The notes under the pieces were generated by a model that saw nothing but the letters and a program-made list of their open reading frames with translations, had not been told where the DNA came from and made no database searches. Below, in pieces: positions 1 through 7,058 of a DNA stretch of 10,255 nucleotides. Position 1 is the first letter of the stretch. Each line of letters starts with the position of its first letter. Origin of the DNA: an uncultured Clostridia bacterium (GTDB lineage: Bacteria > Bacillota > Clostridia > Christensenellales > Aristaeellaceae); assembly GCA_945877525.1 (NCBI GenBank), contig CAMDVP010000096.1, positions 1 to 10,255 of the forward strand, written 5' to 3'. A program made the position numbers and the translations under genes.

Positions 1-243
1 ATCGGCACCGGCCTGACCGCCACCGACGAGCAGGCCAACGAAACCATCGGCGTGATCCGCAAGGCCCTGGCCCGCAAGTATGGTCAGGAGATTGCCGACC
101 AGGTGCGCATCCAGTATGGCGGCTCCATGAACCCCAAGAATGTCAAGGGCCTGATGGCTCAGCCCGAGATCGACGGCGGCCTCATCGGCGGCGCGTCCCT
201 CAAGGCACCTGACTTCTCTCTGGTGGTCAACTACGACAAATAA
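1..243 (+). CDS. tpiA: Triosephosphate isomerase, C-terminal fragment
   Basis: This is the last 80 residues of triosephosphate isomerase, the cytoplasmic glycolytic enzyme that interconverts dihydroxyacetone phosphate and glyceraldehyde 3-phosphate. The gene is open from the left edge and ends with TAA at 241-243. The fragment begins in the IGTG segment (bases 1-12) of the flexible active-site loop. The catalytic glutamate, normally just upstream in YEPVWAIGTG, is off the window. The phosphate-binding signature YGGSMNPKNV and the closing DGGLIGGASL are both present, and the usual length of the C-terminal part is kept. A strong terminator follows within 15 bases, so tpiA is probably the last gene of its unit. 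Recognition is secure; only the 5' part is missing. Confidence 0.97.
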   Translation: MGTGLTATDEQANETIGVIRKALARKYGQEIADQVRIQYGGSMNPKNVKGLMAQPEIDGGLIGGASLKAPDFSLVVNYDK

Positions 244-257
244 GCTTTACAAGGCAA

Positions 258-287
258 GGGCGGCTGCAATGTGCGGCCGCCTTTTTG
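258..287 (+). terminator. Intrinsic terminator after tpiA
   Basis: GGCGGC (259-264) pairs with GCCGCC (276-281). The inner bases 265-268 continue the pairing with 272-275, including one T-G wobble, leaving a three-base loop. A run of five T follows at 282-286. This GC-rich hairpin plus T-run is a classic Rho-independent terminator. It separates tpiA from the nagA unit. Confidence 0.92.
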
Positions 288-328
288 CATACAGCGCAAG
301 CAGCGACAGCACAGCCCATGCAGAACCA

Positions 329-357
329 TTGACAAGACACGCGCTCTGGCCTATACT
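329..357 (+). promoter_or_regulatory. Sigma-A type promoter of nagA
   Basis: A perfect -35 box TTGACA lies at 329-334 and TATACT (one mismatch to TATAAT) at 352-357, with a 17-bp spacer. Transcription would start near base 364, only a few bases before the GAGGAGG ribosome binding site at 367-373, giving a very short leader. I saw no convincing catabolite-repression (cre) or NagR-like palindrome around it, so regulation is not visible here. Confidence 0.85.
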
Positions 358-382
358 TCATGCCATGAGGAGGCGATGACGC

Positions 383-1504
383 ATGCTGATTCGCAACGCC
401 ACGGCTCTGCTGGGCGGGGCCTTTCACGAGCACACGGAGGTGCGCGTTCACAACGGCAAAGTGCAGGAGATTGGCCAGGGGCTGGAGAACGGCCTGTATG
501 AGGATGTGATCGACCTGGAGGGAGACTATCTCCTGCCGGGCTTTGTGGATGTGCACATCCACGCCTTTCGCGGCCATGACACCATGCAGGGCGAGGCGGC
601 TGTCCGCGCTATGAGCCGCGACCTGTTCCGCGAGGGCGTGGCGGCCTTCGCGCCCACCACTATGAGCGCTTCCGCAGCGGACACCTGTGCGGCGGTGGAA
701 GGCGTGCGCCGGGTGATGGAGCAGCCGGAAAGCCATGGCGCACAGGTGCTGGGTGCGCATATGGAGGCGCCCTTCCTGCAGGCAGACAAGTGCGGTGCGC
801 AGCTGAAGGAGTTCTTCATGGCCCCGGACGTGAACGCCTTCCTGACCCTGTGCGGCGGGCACCCCGAGGCGGTGCGGCTGATCACCCTGGCCCCGGAGCT
901 GGACGGCAGCGAAGAATTCATCCGCTGGGCGACGGGAAAGGGAATCACGGTGTCCATCGGGCATACCGGCGCTACGGCAGCGCAGACGCACCGCGCGGCG
1001 GACTGGGGCGCAACCCATGTGACCCATACCTTCAATGCGCAGCCGCCGCTGCATCACCGCGAGCCGGGAGTACCCGGCGCGGCGCTGGTGGATGACAGAC
1101 TGTATACAGAGATGATTTGCGACGGTATCCATCTGCATCCGGATGTGATTCGCCTCATCGTGCGCGCGAAGGGCGCCCGGCGCACGGTGATGGTTACCGA
1201 CGCCATGGAGGCCGCAGGCATGCCCGACGGCGTGTATTCGCTGGGCGGGCAGCGGGTGCTGGTGAAGGACGGCGCCGCGCGGCTGGACAGCGGCACCCTG
1301 GCCGGCTCCATTCTGACCATGCCGGTGGCGCTTGGGAACATGATCCGCCGCTTCGGCATTCCGCCGGCGGATGCGGTGCGGATGTGCACCGCCACCCCTG
1401 CCGACTCCATTGGCGAGCCCCTGGCGGGCCGGCTGATTCCCGGCAGCCCTGCGCCCCTGACCCGCTGGTCGACTGAATGGACCTTCAGAGGTATTCTGGC
1501 CTGA
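383..1504 (+). CDS. nagA: N-acetylglucosamine-6-phosphate deacetylase (amidohydrolase family)
   Basis: This 373-residue protein matches NagA, which removes acetate from N-acetylglucosamine 6-phosphate in the cytoplasm; relatives act on GalNAc 6-phosphate (AgaA). Visible landmarks are the HIH motif (H58, H60), the metal-ligand glutamate in HMEAPF (E128; usual form HLEGPF), H194 in IGHTGAT, H215 in THTFNA, H250/H252 in DGIHLHP, and the catalytic aspartate D273 in VTDA. Length is close to the usual 380. ATG 383 is preceded by GAGGAGG at 367-373 with nine bases between. The C-terminal PADL segment, common in amidohydrolases, reads PAPL here and the tail is short (see findings). It heads a unit with the GH36 gene 93 bases downstream. 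No nagB is in the window. Substrate (GlcNAc or GalNAc phosphate) cannot be decided from sequence alone. Confidence 0.93.
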   Translation: MLIRNATALLGGAFHEHTEVRVHNGKVQEIGQGLENGLYEDVIDLEGDYLLPGFVDVHIHAFRGHDTMQGEAAVRAMSRDLFREGVAAFAPTTMSASAADTCAAVEGVRRVMEQPESHGAQVLGAHMEAPFLQADKCGAQLKEFFMAPDVNAFLTLCGGHPEAVRLITLAPELDGSEEFIRWATGKGITVSIGHTGATAAQTHRAADWGATHVTHTFNAQPPLHHREPGVPGAALVDDRLYTEMICDGIHLHPDVIRLIVRAKGARRTVMVTDAMEAAGMPDGVYSLGGQRVLVKDGAARLDSGTLAGSILTMPVALGNMIRRFGIPPADAVRMCTATPADSIGEPLAGRLIPGSPAPLTRWSTEWTFRGILA

Positions 1505-1585
1505 GAAAACGCAACGCTGCGGCTGATTGGATGTATGCGTGCCATACGGAGCAATGAGCGCGGCATGTTCCCCTGCACGGATAAT

Positions 1586-1590
1586 GGAGG
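1586..1590 (+). promoter_or_regulatory. Ribosome binding site that sets the GH36 start
   Basis: GGAGG at 1586-1590 sits seven bases before ATG 1598. The reading frame is open further upstream to an ATG at 1535, but no Shine-Dalgarno sequence precedes that codon. The protein is therefore taken to begin at 1598, 21 codons shorter. Confidence 0.85.
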
Positions 1591-1597
1591 CACAACG

Positions 1598-3664
1598 ATG
1601 AAGATGCTCTGTGAATATAGTTTGGGCGATATGCTGGCGCGGTATGTAACCGACGAGCAGGAACATGTGGGCCTGATGCTGCTTCCGGCAAGCCGCAGCG
1701 GCGATGTGCTGGACAAGGAGTGGGCCGTGGAGAGCCTTGTCCAATGCCATGCCCGGGGGGATCAGCTGCCCAACGGCTACGGCAACGGACACACCCTGGC
1801 CACCTCCACGGCGACTGACCGCATGAAGCTGGCCGGGCAGGAGCGGCAGGGCGACACGATTGTGACTACCCTGGCGGACGATACCGGCCGAAAGGCCCAC
1901 CACCGCTTGACCTGGCATGAGGGCCTGCAGGCGGTGCGGGTGTCCACCGTGTTCGAGAACGCCACGGGTGCGCCCCTTACCCTTGACCTTCTGTCCAGCG
2001 CGAACCTTGGCGGCATCACGCCCTTCACCGCGGGGGATGCCTGCGGCGCGCTGACCATTCACCGGGTTCGCAGCGCCTGGAGCGCCGAGGGCCGCCTGCA
2101 GAGCGAAAGCATCGAAAACCTGCACCTGGAGCGCTCCTGGACGGGGCATGCCCTTCGGGTGGAAAAGTTCGGGCAGATCGGATCCATGCCGGTGCGGCAG
2201 TGGTTCCCCTTCCTGGCGGCGGAGGATACCGCTGCCGGGGTCACCTGGGCCATGCAGCTGGCCTGCCCCTCCTCCTGGCAGGGGGAGATCCGCCGCAGGG
2301 ACGATTGCCTGAGCCTGATGCTGGGCCTGCCGGACGAGGACGATGGTCACTGGTGCAAAACCCTGCAGCCCGGGGAGTCCTTCGAGAGCCCTGAAGCTTA
2401 CCTGACCGTGGGCGAGGGCGGCATGGACACGGTATCCCAGCGACTGTTGAGCGTCCAGCGGGAGAACTGGCTGCGCCGGGACGCAGACCTGCCCGTGATG
2501 TTCAACGAATACTGCACCACCTGGGGCGTACCCTCTCATGAGAACATGGTCAAAATCGCCGACTGCCTGCGGGGTCATGGCATTGACATCATGGTCATGG
2601 ACGCGGGCTGGTACGCCAAGGGCGACGGCGGCTGGAGCGACGGCGGCGGCGACTGGGAGCCCAACGAGGAGCGGCTGTTCCCCCTGGGGCTGAAGGCCAC
2701 GGCGGACGCCATCCGCGGCGCGGGGATGAAGCCGGGCATCTGGTTTGAGCCGGAAACCTGCGCCCCGGGCTCGGACATTTTCAAGCGGGAGGACATGCTG
2801 CTCAAGCGCCGGGGCGTGGTGATCGACACGGACAACCGCCGCTTCCTGGACATGCGCCGGGAGGAGGTGCAGGCCTATCTGCGGGAACGGGTGACGGGGC
2901 TTTTGCAGCGATGCGGCTTTGAATACATCAAGGTGGACTACAACGACTGCATCGGCGTGGGCTGCGACGATTCCGACGGCCTGGGCGAGGGCCTGCGGCA
3001 GAACATGCAGGGCACGTTCCGCTTCCTGCGGGATATGCGGGCGGCGGTGCCGGGGCTGTACATTGAGAACTGTGCCTCCGGCGGGCACCGGCTGGAACCC
3101 TCCCTCATGGCTGCGACGGACATGGCCTCCTTCTCCGACGCCCACGAGTGCGCGGAAATTCCCATCATCGCCGCCAACCTGCACCGGATGATTCTGCCCG
3201 GGCAGTCGCAGATCTGGGCGGTGCTGCGCCATACGGACAGCCTGCGCCGCATCAACTATTCCCTCATCAACACCTTCCTGGGGGTGATGTGCCTCTCCGG
3301 CGATGTGCTGACGCTCTCCGACGCGCAGTGGCGCAAGGTGGACGAGGGCATCGCCTTCTACCAGGCCGTGCGGGGGATTATCCGCGACGGCGTGTCCACC
3401 TTCCATGGGGCGGTGTCGGCCTCCTGGCGGCATCCCACGGGCTGGCAGGCCGTCTGCCGCCGGGCGGGGGACGAAACCCTGGCAGTGCTGCATACCTTCG
3501 GCGGGGATTTCCCGGAGAAGGTCACCTTGCCGGTGGACGCCGTGCGCATCCTGCGGGTCATGTGCTCGGAGGACAACGCCGTGTCCCTGGAAAACGGGCA
3601 GCTGACCGTGGCGCTCAGGGCGCCCTTCGAGGCCGTGGCAATCCACCTGTCTGCCTCTGTCTGA
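1598..3664 (+). CDS. GH36 family alpha-galactosidase or alpha-N-acetylgalactosaminidase
   Basis: This 688-residue protein is a GH36 (clan GH-D) retaining glycosidase. An N-terminal beta-rich domain (about 1-290) is followed by the TIM barrel. The barrel motifs occur in order: FNEYCTTWG, VMDAGWY, GDWEPNEERLFPLGLK, GIWFEPE, YIKVDYN with the predicted nucleophile D447, ENCASGGHR with the substrate-loop cysteine, and FSDAHE with the predicted acid/base D514. The 67-residue spacing between the two aspartates fits the family. The nucleophile motif is KVDYN rather than the more familiar KWDMN, so it belongs to a divergent branch. There is no signal peptide, so it should act in the cytoplasm on imported alpha-galactosides or alpha-GalNAc sugars. 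The location after nagA is compatible with amino-sugar use. An intrinsic terminator follows at 3690. The family call is secure; the substrate is not. Confidence 0.9.
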   Translation: MKMLCEYSLGDMLARYVTDEQEHVGLMLLPASRSGDVLDKEWAVESLVQCHARGDQLPNGYGNGHTLATSTATDRMKLAGQERQGDTIVTTLADDTGRKAHHRLTWHEGLQAVRVSTVFENATGAPLTLDLLSSANLGGITPFTAGDACGALTIHRVRSAWSAEGRLQSESIENLHLERSWTGHALRVEKFGQIGSMPVRQWFPFLAAEDTAAGVTWAMQLACPSSWQGEIRRRDDCLSLMLGLPDEDDGHWCKTLQPGESFESPEAYLTVGEGGMDTVSQRLLSVQRENWLRRDADLPVMFNEYCTTWGVPSHENMVKIADCLRGHGIDIMVMDAGWYAKGDGGWSDGGGDWEPNEERLFPLGLKATADAIRGAGMKPGIWFEPETCAPGSDIFKREDMLLKRRGVVIDTDNRRFLDMRREEVQAYLRERVTGLLQRCGFEYIKVDYNDCIGVGCDDSDGLGEGLRQNMQGTFRFLRDMRAAVPGLYIENCASGGHRLEPSLMAATDMASFSDAHECAEIPIIAANLHRMILPGQSQIWAVLRHTDSLRRINYSLINTFLGVMCLSGDVLTLSDAQWRKVDEGIAFYQAVRGIIRDGVSTFHGAVSASWRHPTGWQAVCRRAGDETLAVLHTFGGDFPEKVTLPVDAVRILRVMCSEDNAVSLENGQLTVALRAPFEAVAIHLSASV

Positions 3665-3689
3665 CCAATGGCTGAGGAAGCCTATATGG

Positions 3690-3730
3690 GAGCCGCCTCA
3701 CTGCCAAAGAGCAGGGGAGGCGGCTTTTTG
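3690..3730 (+). terminator. Intrinsic terminator after the GH36 gene
   Basis: AGCCGCCT (3691-3698) is perfectly complementary to AGGCGGCT (3718-3725). A nested stem CTGC/GCAG (3701-3704 with 3711-3714) caps it, and TTTTT runs from 3725 to 3729. It closes the nagA-GH36 unit. The following bases up to about 3832 show no gene or clear signal. Confidence 0.9.
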
Positions 3731-3832
3731 TGCAGCGGCATTTTTTCCTGCGTGCCTCTGGGGAAAGGTATCTCCGCAGAATAGAAAATGGGAATTTTTC
3801 TCTTTGTACTGGCCGGAGGACGGAAGCGAATC

Positions 3833-3861
3833 TTGTCAACTCATGAAGAATATGATAAAAT
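3833..3861 (+). promoter_or_regulatory. Promoter of the pilus-like operon
   Basis: TTGTCA (3833-3838) and TAAAAT (3856-3861) are separated by exactly 17 bp. A TG dinucleotide at 3853-3854, one base before the -10 box, makes it an extended -10. The expected transcription start is near 3868. It is the only good promoter seen between the GH36 terminator and the regulator at 8589, which suggests that genes 3896 to 9815 share it. Confidence 0.78.
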
Positions 3862-3883
3862 GAATAGTAATGGACTATATGGA

Positions 3884-3889
3884 AGGAGG
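3884..3889 (+). promoter_or_regulatory. Ribosome binding site that sets the transglutaminase start
   Basis: AGGAGG at 3884-3889 directly abuts an in-frame ATG at 3890 (no spacing) but lies six bases before ATG 3896. The second ATG is therefore the likely start. The frame is open upstream to ATG 3788, but that codon lies before the predicted promoter. Confidence 0.8.
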
Positions 3890-3895
3890 ATGCGC

Positions 3896-4717
3896 ATGCC
3901 CGCATACCGCAGGGCAAAAATGCTGCTTTCAGTATGCCTGGCTGCGCTTCTCCTGACAGGACTGACGGCTGCCCTGGCGCTGCTGGGGGCCTGGCCCGAG
4001 GCCAGCGGCGACAAGGTGCTGAAAAAGGGCAGCATGACGGTAGACGCCAGCCATGCCGAGCAGGGCTACATCATGGTTCGGGCCAAGGCAGGGGCGAAAA
4101 AGCTGAAGCTGCGTATAGCCAAGGGCGGCGAAACCTACACCTATGACCTGAACGGGCAGGGGGAATACGAGGTGTTTCCCCTGCAGCTGGGCAGCGGGCG
4201 ATACAGCGTGTCCCTGTACAAAAATGTGAAATCCAACCGCTATTCCAAGGACAGCGAGATTTCCCTGAACGTGGCCCTGGAACGGGAGGACGCGGCCTTC
4301 CTGTGCCCCAGCCAGTATGTGAACTACACGCCGGATTCACCGGCTGTTCTGGCCTCCATGGAGCTGTGTGCAAACCTGAGCTCCGACGAGGAAAAGGTGA
4401 GGGCCGTGCAGGATTTTATGTCCAGGGGCTTTGCATATGATTATGTGAGGGCGCTGACAGGGCCGGAAAGCTACCTGGGTGATGTGGACGGCTGCTTTGA
4501 AAAGCGCATGGGCCTGTGCCAGGACTTTGCCGCGGTGGCGGCCTGCATGCTCAGGGTGCAGGGAATTCCCACGCAGCTGGTGATTGGCTATGCGGATGAC
4601 AGCTACCATGCCTGGAACAACGTGCTGATCGACGGGGAATACCGCCGCCTGGACATCACCGCCGCGCTGAAGGGCCTGTCCAGGGACACCGTATATACGG
4701 CGGAGCGCATATACTGA
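3896..4717 (+). CDS. Membrane-anchored or secreted transglutaminase-like protein
   Basis: This 273-residue protein starts with a basic N-terminus and a hydrophobic helix (about residues 10-32) that acts as a signal peptide or membrane anchor, so the rest should be outside the membrane. Residues about 45-130 form a beta-rich, lysine-rich region. The C-terminal part is a transglutaminase-like fold (papain-like): MGLCQDFAAVAACMLR carries the likely catalytic C208, YHAWNNV carries H238, and RRLDIT supplies D253. The order Cys-His-Asp and spacing match the transglut_core family. Such domains act as cysteine proteases, peptidoglycan-linked peptidases or protein cross-linkers; the activity cannot be chosen from sequence. 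It is the first gene of the pilus-like operon, 31 bases before the PilC gene, suggesting a role in processing or cross-linking envelope proteins. That role is inference. Confidence 0.85.
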   Translation: MPAYRRAKMLLSVCLAALLLTGLTAALALLGAWPEASGDKVLKKGSMTVDASHAEQGYIMVRAKAGAKKLKLRIAKGGETYTYDLNGQGEYEVFPLQLGSGRYSVSLYKNVKSNRYSKDSEISLNVALEREDAAFLCPSQYVNYTPDSPAVLASMELCANLSSDEEKVRAVQDFMSRGFAYDYVRALTGPESYLGDVDGCFEKRMGLCQDFAAVAACMLRVQGIPTQLVIGYADDSYHAWNNVLIDGEYRRLDITAALKGLSRDTVYTAERIY

Positions 4718-4748
4718 ATGCCGCGGACGGAAGAGAGGGAAGAGAAGA

Positions 4749-5804
4749 ATGGCCAAGCAGAATTCCGTGCAAAGGAAAAGAACCCCGGAGGAGCTTTCCG
4801 GCTTCTGCGCCCAGGTGGCGATGATGCTGCACGCGGGCCTGGCGCTGCATGACGGCATGGAGGCGCTGGCGCAAAGCTATACCGGCAGCCCCATGGAAGA
4901 GGATTACGCCCGGCTGAGCGGCCTGGTGCTGGAAACCGGCTCGCTGCGGGAGGCGCTGGACAGCTGCGGATGGCCGGCCTATATGGTGCAGATGGTGGGC
5001 ATCGGTGAACAGACCGGCCATCTGGAAGAGGTTATGAACGGTCTTGCAGAGTCCTACCGCCGGGAGGGCAGAATCCGCAGTGCGGTGTCCAGCGCGGTGG
5101 CCTATCCCATTGTGCTGGGCGTGATGATGCTGCTGATTCTCCTGGTGATGATTGTGCGGGTGCTGCCTGTGTTCCGCCGGGTGCTGGCGGGACTGGGGGT
5201 GGAGCTGACGGCCTCCGGCAGCATGATGATGCGCCTGGGCATGAACATCGGCGTGGTGATGCTGGTGCTGGTGGGCGTGCTGCTTCTGGCGGCGGTGGTG
5301 TGCTGCCTGCTGCTGCGCACGGGGGCGCGGGCGCGGGTGCTGGACGCGCTGCAGCGGATGTTCCCGCCAGTGCGGGAAATCAATCGGAAGCTGGCGGCGT
5401 CCCGGGCCGCGTCGGTGCTGTCCATGCTGGTATCCAGCGGCTATCCCCTGGACGAGGCCATGGACATGGCCTGCGGCGCCATGCCGAAGGGGCGGAGCCG
5501 CGATCAGCTCCGCCTGGTGCAAAAACGTGTGGCGGAAGGGCTGAGCCTGGGCGAGGCCATTGCCCAGTCCGGCATGTTTGACAGCCTGACCTCCTGTATG
5601 ATTCGCACGGCCGGCACGGCAGGCTGTGCCGATACGGCTCTGGCCAGCGCCGCGCAGACCTGCGAGGAGGATGTGGAAAACCGGATGGACAAGCTGGTGT
5701 CCATGATCGAACCCACGCTGGTGGGCGTATTGTCGGTGGTAATCGGCACGGTGCTGCTGTCGGTGATGCTGCCCATGGCGGGTATCATCTCCAGCATTCT
5801 GTGA
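4749..5804 (+). CDS. pilC: PilC/GspF-like inner membrane platform protein
   Basis: This 351-residue protein has two T2SSF domains (about 13-140 and 215-345) and three predicted membrane helices (about 117-142, 166-189 and 322-348), the layout of PilC/GspF. These proteins sit in the cytoplasmic membrane and couple a hexameric ATPase to pilin movement. The first repeat has the conserved GIGEQTG (84-90). In the second repeat the matching segment reads TAGTAG, so its glutamate is lost. The N-terminal cytoplasmic extension of about 60 residues found in full-size PilC is nearly absent, making it shorter than the usual 400. ATG 4749 follows GAGAGGGA at 4733-4740. It lies between the transglutaminase gene and four pseudopilin-like genes. 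The family is clear; the exact system (pilus, secretion or uptake) is not. Confidence 0.92.
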   Translation: MAKQNSVQRKRTPEELSGFCAQVAMMLHAGLALHDGMEALAQSYTGSPMEEDYARLSGLVLETGSLREALDSCGWPAYMVQMVGIGEQTGHLEEVMNGLAESYRREGRIRSAVSSAVAYPIVLGVMMLLILLVMIVRVLPVFRRVLAGLGVELTASGSMMMRLGMNIGVVMLVLVGVLLLAAVVCCLLLRTGARARVLDALQRMFPPVREINRKLAASRAASVLSMLVSSGYPLDEAMDMACGAMPKGRSRDQLRLVQKRVAEGLSLGEAIAQSGMFDSLTSCMIRTAGTAGCADTALASAAQTCEEDVENRMDKLVSMIEPTLVGVLSVVIGTVLLSVMLPMAGIISSIL

Positions 5805-5815
5805 TATGGGATAAA

Positions 5816-5820
5816 GGGGG
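5816..5820 (+). promoter_or_regulatory. Ribosome binding site that sets the start at 5828
   Basis: AAAGGGGG (5813-5820) ends seven bases before ATG 5828. The same frame could begin at GTG 5801, overlapping the pilC stop, but that codon has no binding site. ATG 5828 is preferred. Confidence 0.7.
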
Positions 5821-5827
5821 AAAGCGC

Positions 5828-6154
5828 ATGAGGCGGGAAGAAAAGCGGGTGGCGAAGGGCCTGACGGCAACGCTGGCCGTGTTTGCGCTGCTGCTTGCCG
5901 CCGCGCTTTTCCTGTTTCAGGGTATTGACCGAATGTCTGGGGAAGAGCAGACGGCGCTGGTGCGCGATGCGGTGCGCGGCGCGCTGGTAACCTGCTACGC
6001 GGTGGAGGGCAGCTATCCGACGGATGTGGCGTATCTCAAGGAGCATTACGGACTGGCCTATGACGCGCAGCGGTACATGGTTTCTATTGACGCGTTTGCA
6101 TCCAACGTCATGCCCGTGGTGCGGGTGACCGTCCGAGGGGAGGCGGGGCTGTGA
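5828..6154 (+). CDS. Small pseudopilin-like membrane protein with CYAxEGxYP motif
   Basis: This 108-residue protein has a basic N-terminus (MRREEKRVAKG) and one hydrophobic helix (about 12-30). An amphipathic stretch (38-60) leads into CYAVEGSYP (56-64), then YLKEHYGL, and FASNVMP (90-96) near the end. The helix followed by a helix-to-YP transition resembles type IV pilins, where a long alpha-1 helix leads to a segment like YYAENGSYP. There is a glycine at position 11 that could be a prepilin-type -1 residue, but the following residues are LTATL, so the usual glutamate at +5 is missing. I believe similar proteins are widespread in Clostridia beside PilC/PilT genes, but this is recollection. 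Its stop overlaps the next GTG start, so translation is probably coupled. Role as a minor pilin is inference. Confidence 0.72.
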   Translation: MRREEKRVAKGLTATLAVFALLLAAALFLFQGIDRMSGEEQTALVRDAVRGALVTCYAVEGSYPTDVAYLKEHYGLAYDAQRYMVSIDAFASNVMPVVRVTVRGEAGL

Positions 6155-6660
6155 GCGCTGGAAAAATTCACGCGGCTCGGGAACACAGCGTTTCCGGCGC
6201 GTTTGTCTTTCTGTTGCTGGGCGTGTTCGCAGTGTTTTCCACGCTGCTGGTGCTGCTCAGCGCGCAGCTTTACCGCGTGACGGTGGAGCAGACCCAGGAT
6301 CACAACGATCAGCGGGTGCTGGGCAGCTATTTGATGAATGTGGTGCGGGGCAACGACGTGGCGGATGCGGTGTATGTTGCGCGCATGGGCGAAACGGACG
6401 CGCTGTGCTTTGTCCTGGAGGCGGAGGACGGCTGCTATGTGACCTATGTGTATTGCTGGGACGGCATGCTGCGCGAGCTGTTTGCGGAGGCAGGGGAGGA
6501 ATTTGTGCCGGAGTACGGTGAGACGATCTGCCCCGCGCAGGCCTTTCATCCCACCCTGGAGGGGCAAATGCTGACCATGCGCCTGGTGGACGGCAAGGGC
6601 CGGGAACAGACGCTGCAGGCGGCGCTGGTTTGCGGCGCGGGAAGGGAGGCACTGCCGTGA
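6151..6660 (+). CDS. Pseudopilin-like membrane protein, possibly DUF4860 family
   Basis: This 169-residue protein has a short N-terminus, one long hydrophobic helix (about 16-40, within GAFVFLLLGVFAVFS onward) and a mainly beta C-terminal region. Visible patches are VLGSYLMNVVRGND (56-69), LCFVLEAEDGCYVTYVYCWDG (about 85-105) and RELF. The layout resembles minor pseudopilins of the GspJ type, and the text reminds me of the Clostridial family DUF4860; that name is from memory. There is no prepilin peptidase site with glutamate at +5. It starts at GTG 6151, which overlaps the previous TGA (GTGA), with a GAGGGGAGG binding site at 6135-6143. Cysteines at 86, 95, 102, 127 and 161 might form disulfides if the domain is exported. 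Function unknown; the operon position suggests a structural part of the pilus-like machine. Confidence 0.75.
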   Translation: MSAGKIHAAREHSVSGAFVFLLLGVFAVFSTLLVLLSAQLYRVTVEQTQDHNDQRVLGSYLMNVVRGNDVADAVYVARMGETDALCFVLEAEDGCYVTYVYCWDGMLRELFAEAGEEFVPEYGETICPAQAFHPTLEGQMLTMRLVDGKGREQTLQAALVCGAGREALP

Positions 6661-7058
6661 GCGGGGGGAAAGACCAACGGGCGCTGCTGATGGAAATCAT
6701 GCTGGCGGTGCTGTTCTTCGCGCTGTGCGCCTCTGTGCTGCTGCAAACGTTCGCGGCGGCCAGGGAATATAGCCGCAGGGCCGGCGTGGAGAACGAGGCG
6801 CTTTTGCAGGCGCAGTCCGTGGCCAGCCTGCTGTATGTTCGGGAGGACGCGGACGCGGCGCTGCGGGAAAGCGGCTTTGAGGAGCGCGGCGGCGTATGGA
6901 CGCGGCAGGAGGAAGAATACAGCCTGACGGTTTCCGGGCAGGAGGAAGAGACGCCCTCCGGTATGCTGCGTACCATGACGGTGCGGGTGCTGCTGGGAGA
7001 AACAGTGATGGCGGAGTTGCCGGCAGCGCGCTACGCACCCGGGGAGGCAAAGCAATGA
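6657..7058 (+). CDS. Pseudopilin-like protein keeping the helix glutamate
   Basis: This 133-residue protein begins MSGGKDQRALLMEIMLAV. One hydrophobic helix covers about 9-33, and a glutamate sits at position 13. If the leader were cut after R8, the mature sequence would be ALLMEIMLAV with Glu at +5, the hallmark of type IV pilins and GspI-like pseudopilins. However, the usual -1 glycine is arginine. A helical stretch (34-72) and a short charged beta-rich tail follow. Start choice: GTG 6657 overlaps the preceding TGA (GTGA), with GGGAGG at 6644-6649; a TTG at 6630 in the same frame is less likely. Its stop overlaps the next ATG. Of the four small genes this is the best pseudopilin candidate, but the cleavage site would be non-canonical. 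Confidence 0.75.
   Translation: MSGGKDQRALLMEIMLAVLFFALCASVLLQTFAAAREYSRRAGVENEALLQAQSVASLLYVREDADAALRESGFEERGGVWTRQEEEYSLTVSGQEEETPSGMLRTMTVRVLLGETVMAELPAARYAPGEAKQ

Noticed and set aside
1535..1597. Upstream extension of the GH36 gene to ATG 1535.
   Set aside because: No binding site precedes it, the added residues look random, and GGAGG is well placed for ATG 1598.
227..3646. Very long minus-strand open frame (over 1,100 codons) opposite nagA and the GH36 gene.
   Set aside because: It is a shadow of GC-rich coding DNA: the plus strand carries clear catalytic motifs of two families, a promoter and ribosome binding sites. The minus frame gives low-complexity His/Arg/Gln/Gly-rich sequence with no recognisable domain.
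3731..3832. Possible riboswitch or small RNA between the GH36 terminator and the pilus operon promoter.
   Set aside because: No conserved riboswitch core or stable hairpin could be recognised, and the stretch lies upstream of the predicted transcription start.
3788..3895. Upstream extension of the transglutaminase gene to ATG 3788.
   Set aside because: That ATG precedes the predicted promoter at 3833-3861 and has no binding site; the basic-plus-hydrophobic signal starts naturally at 3896.
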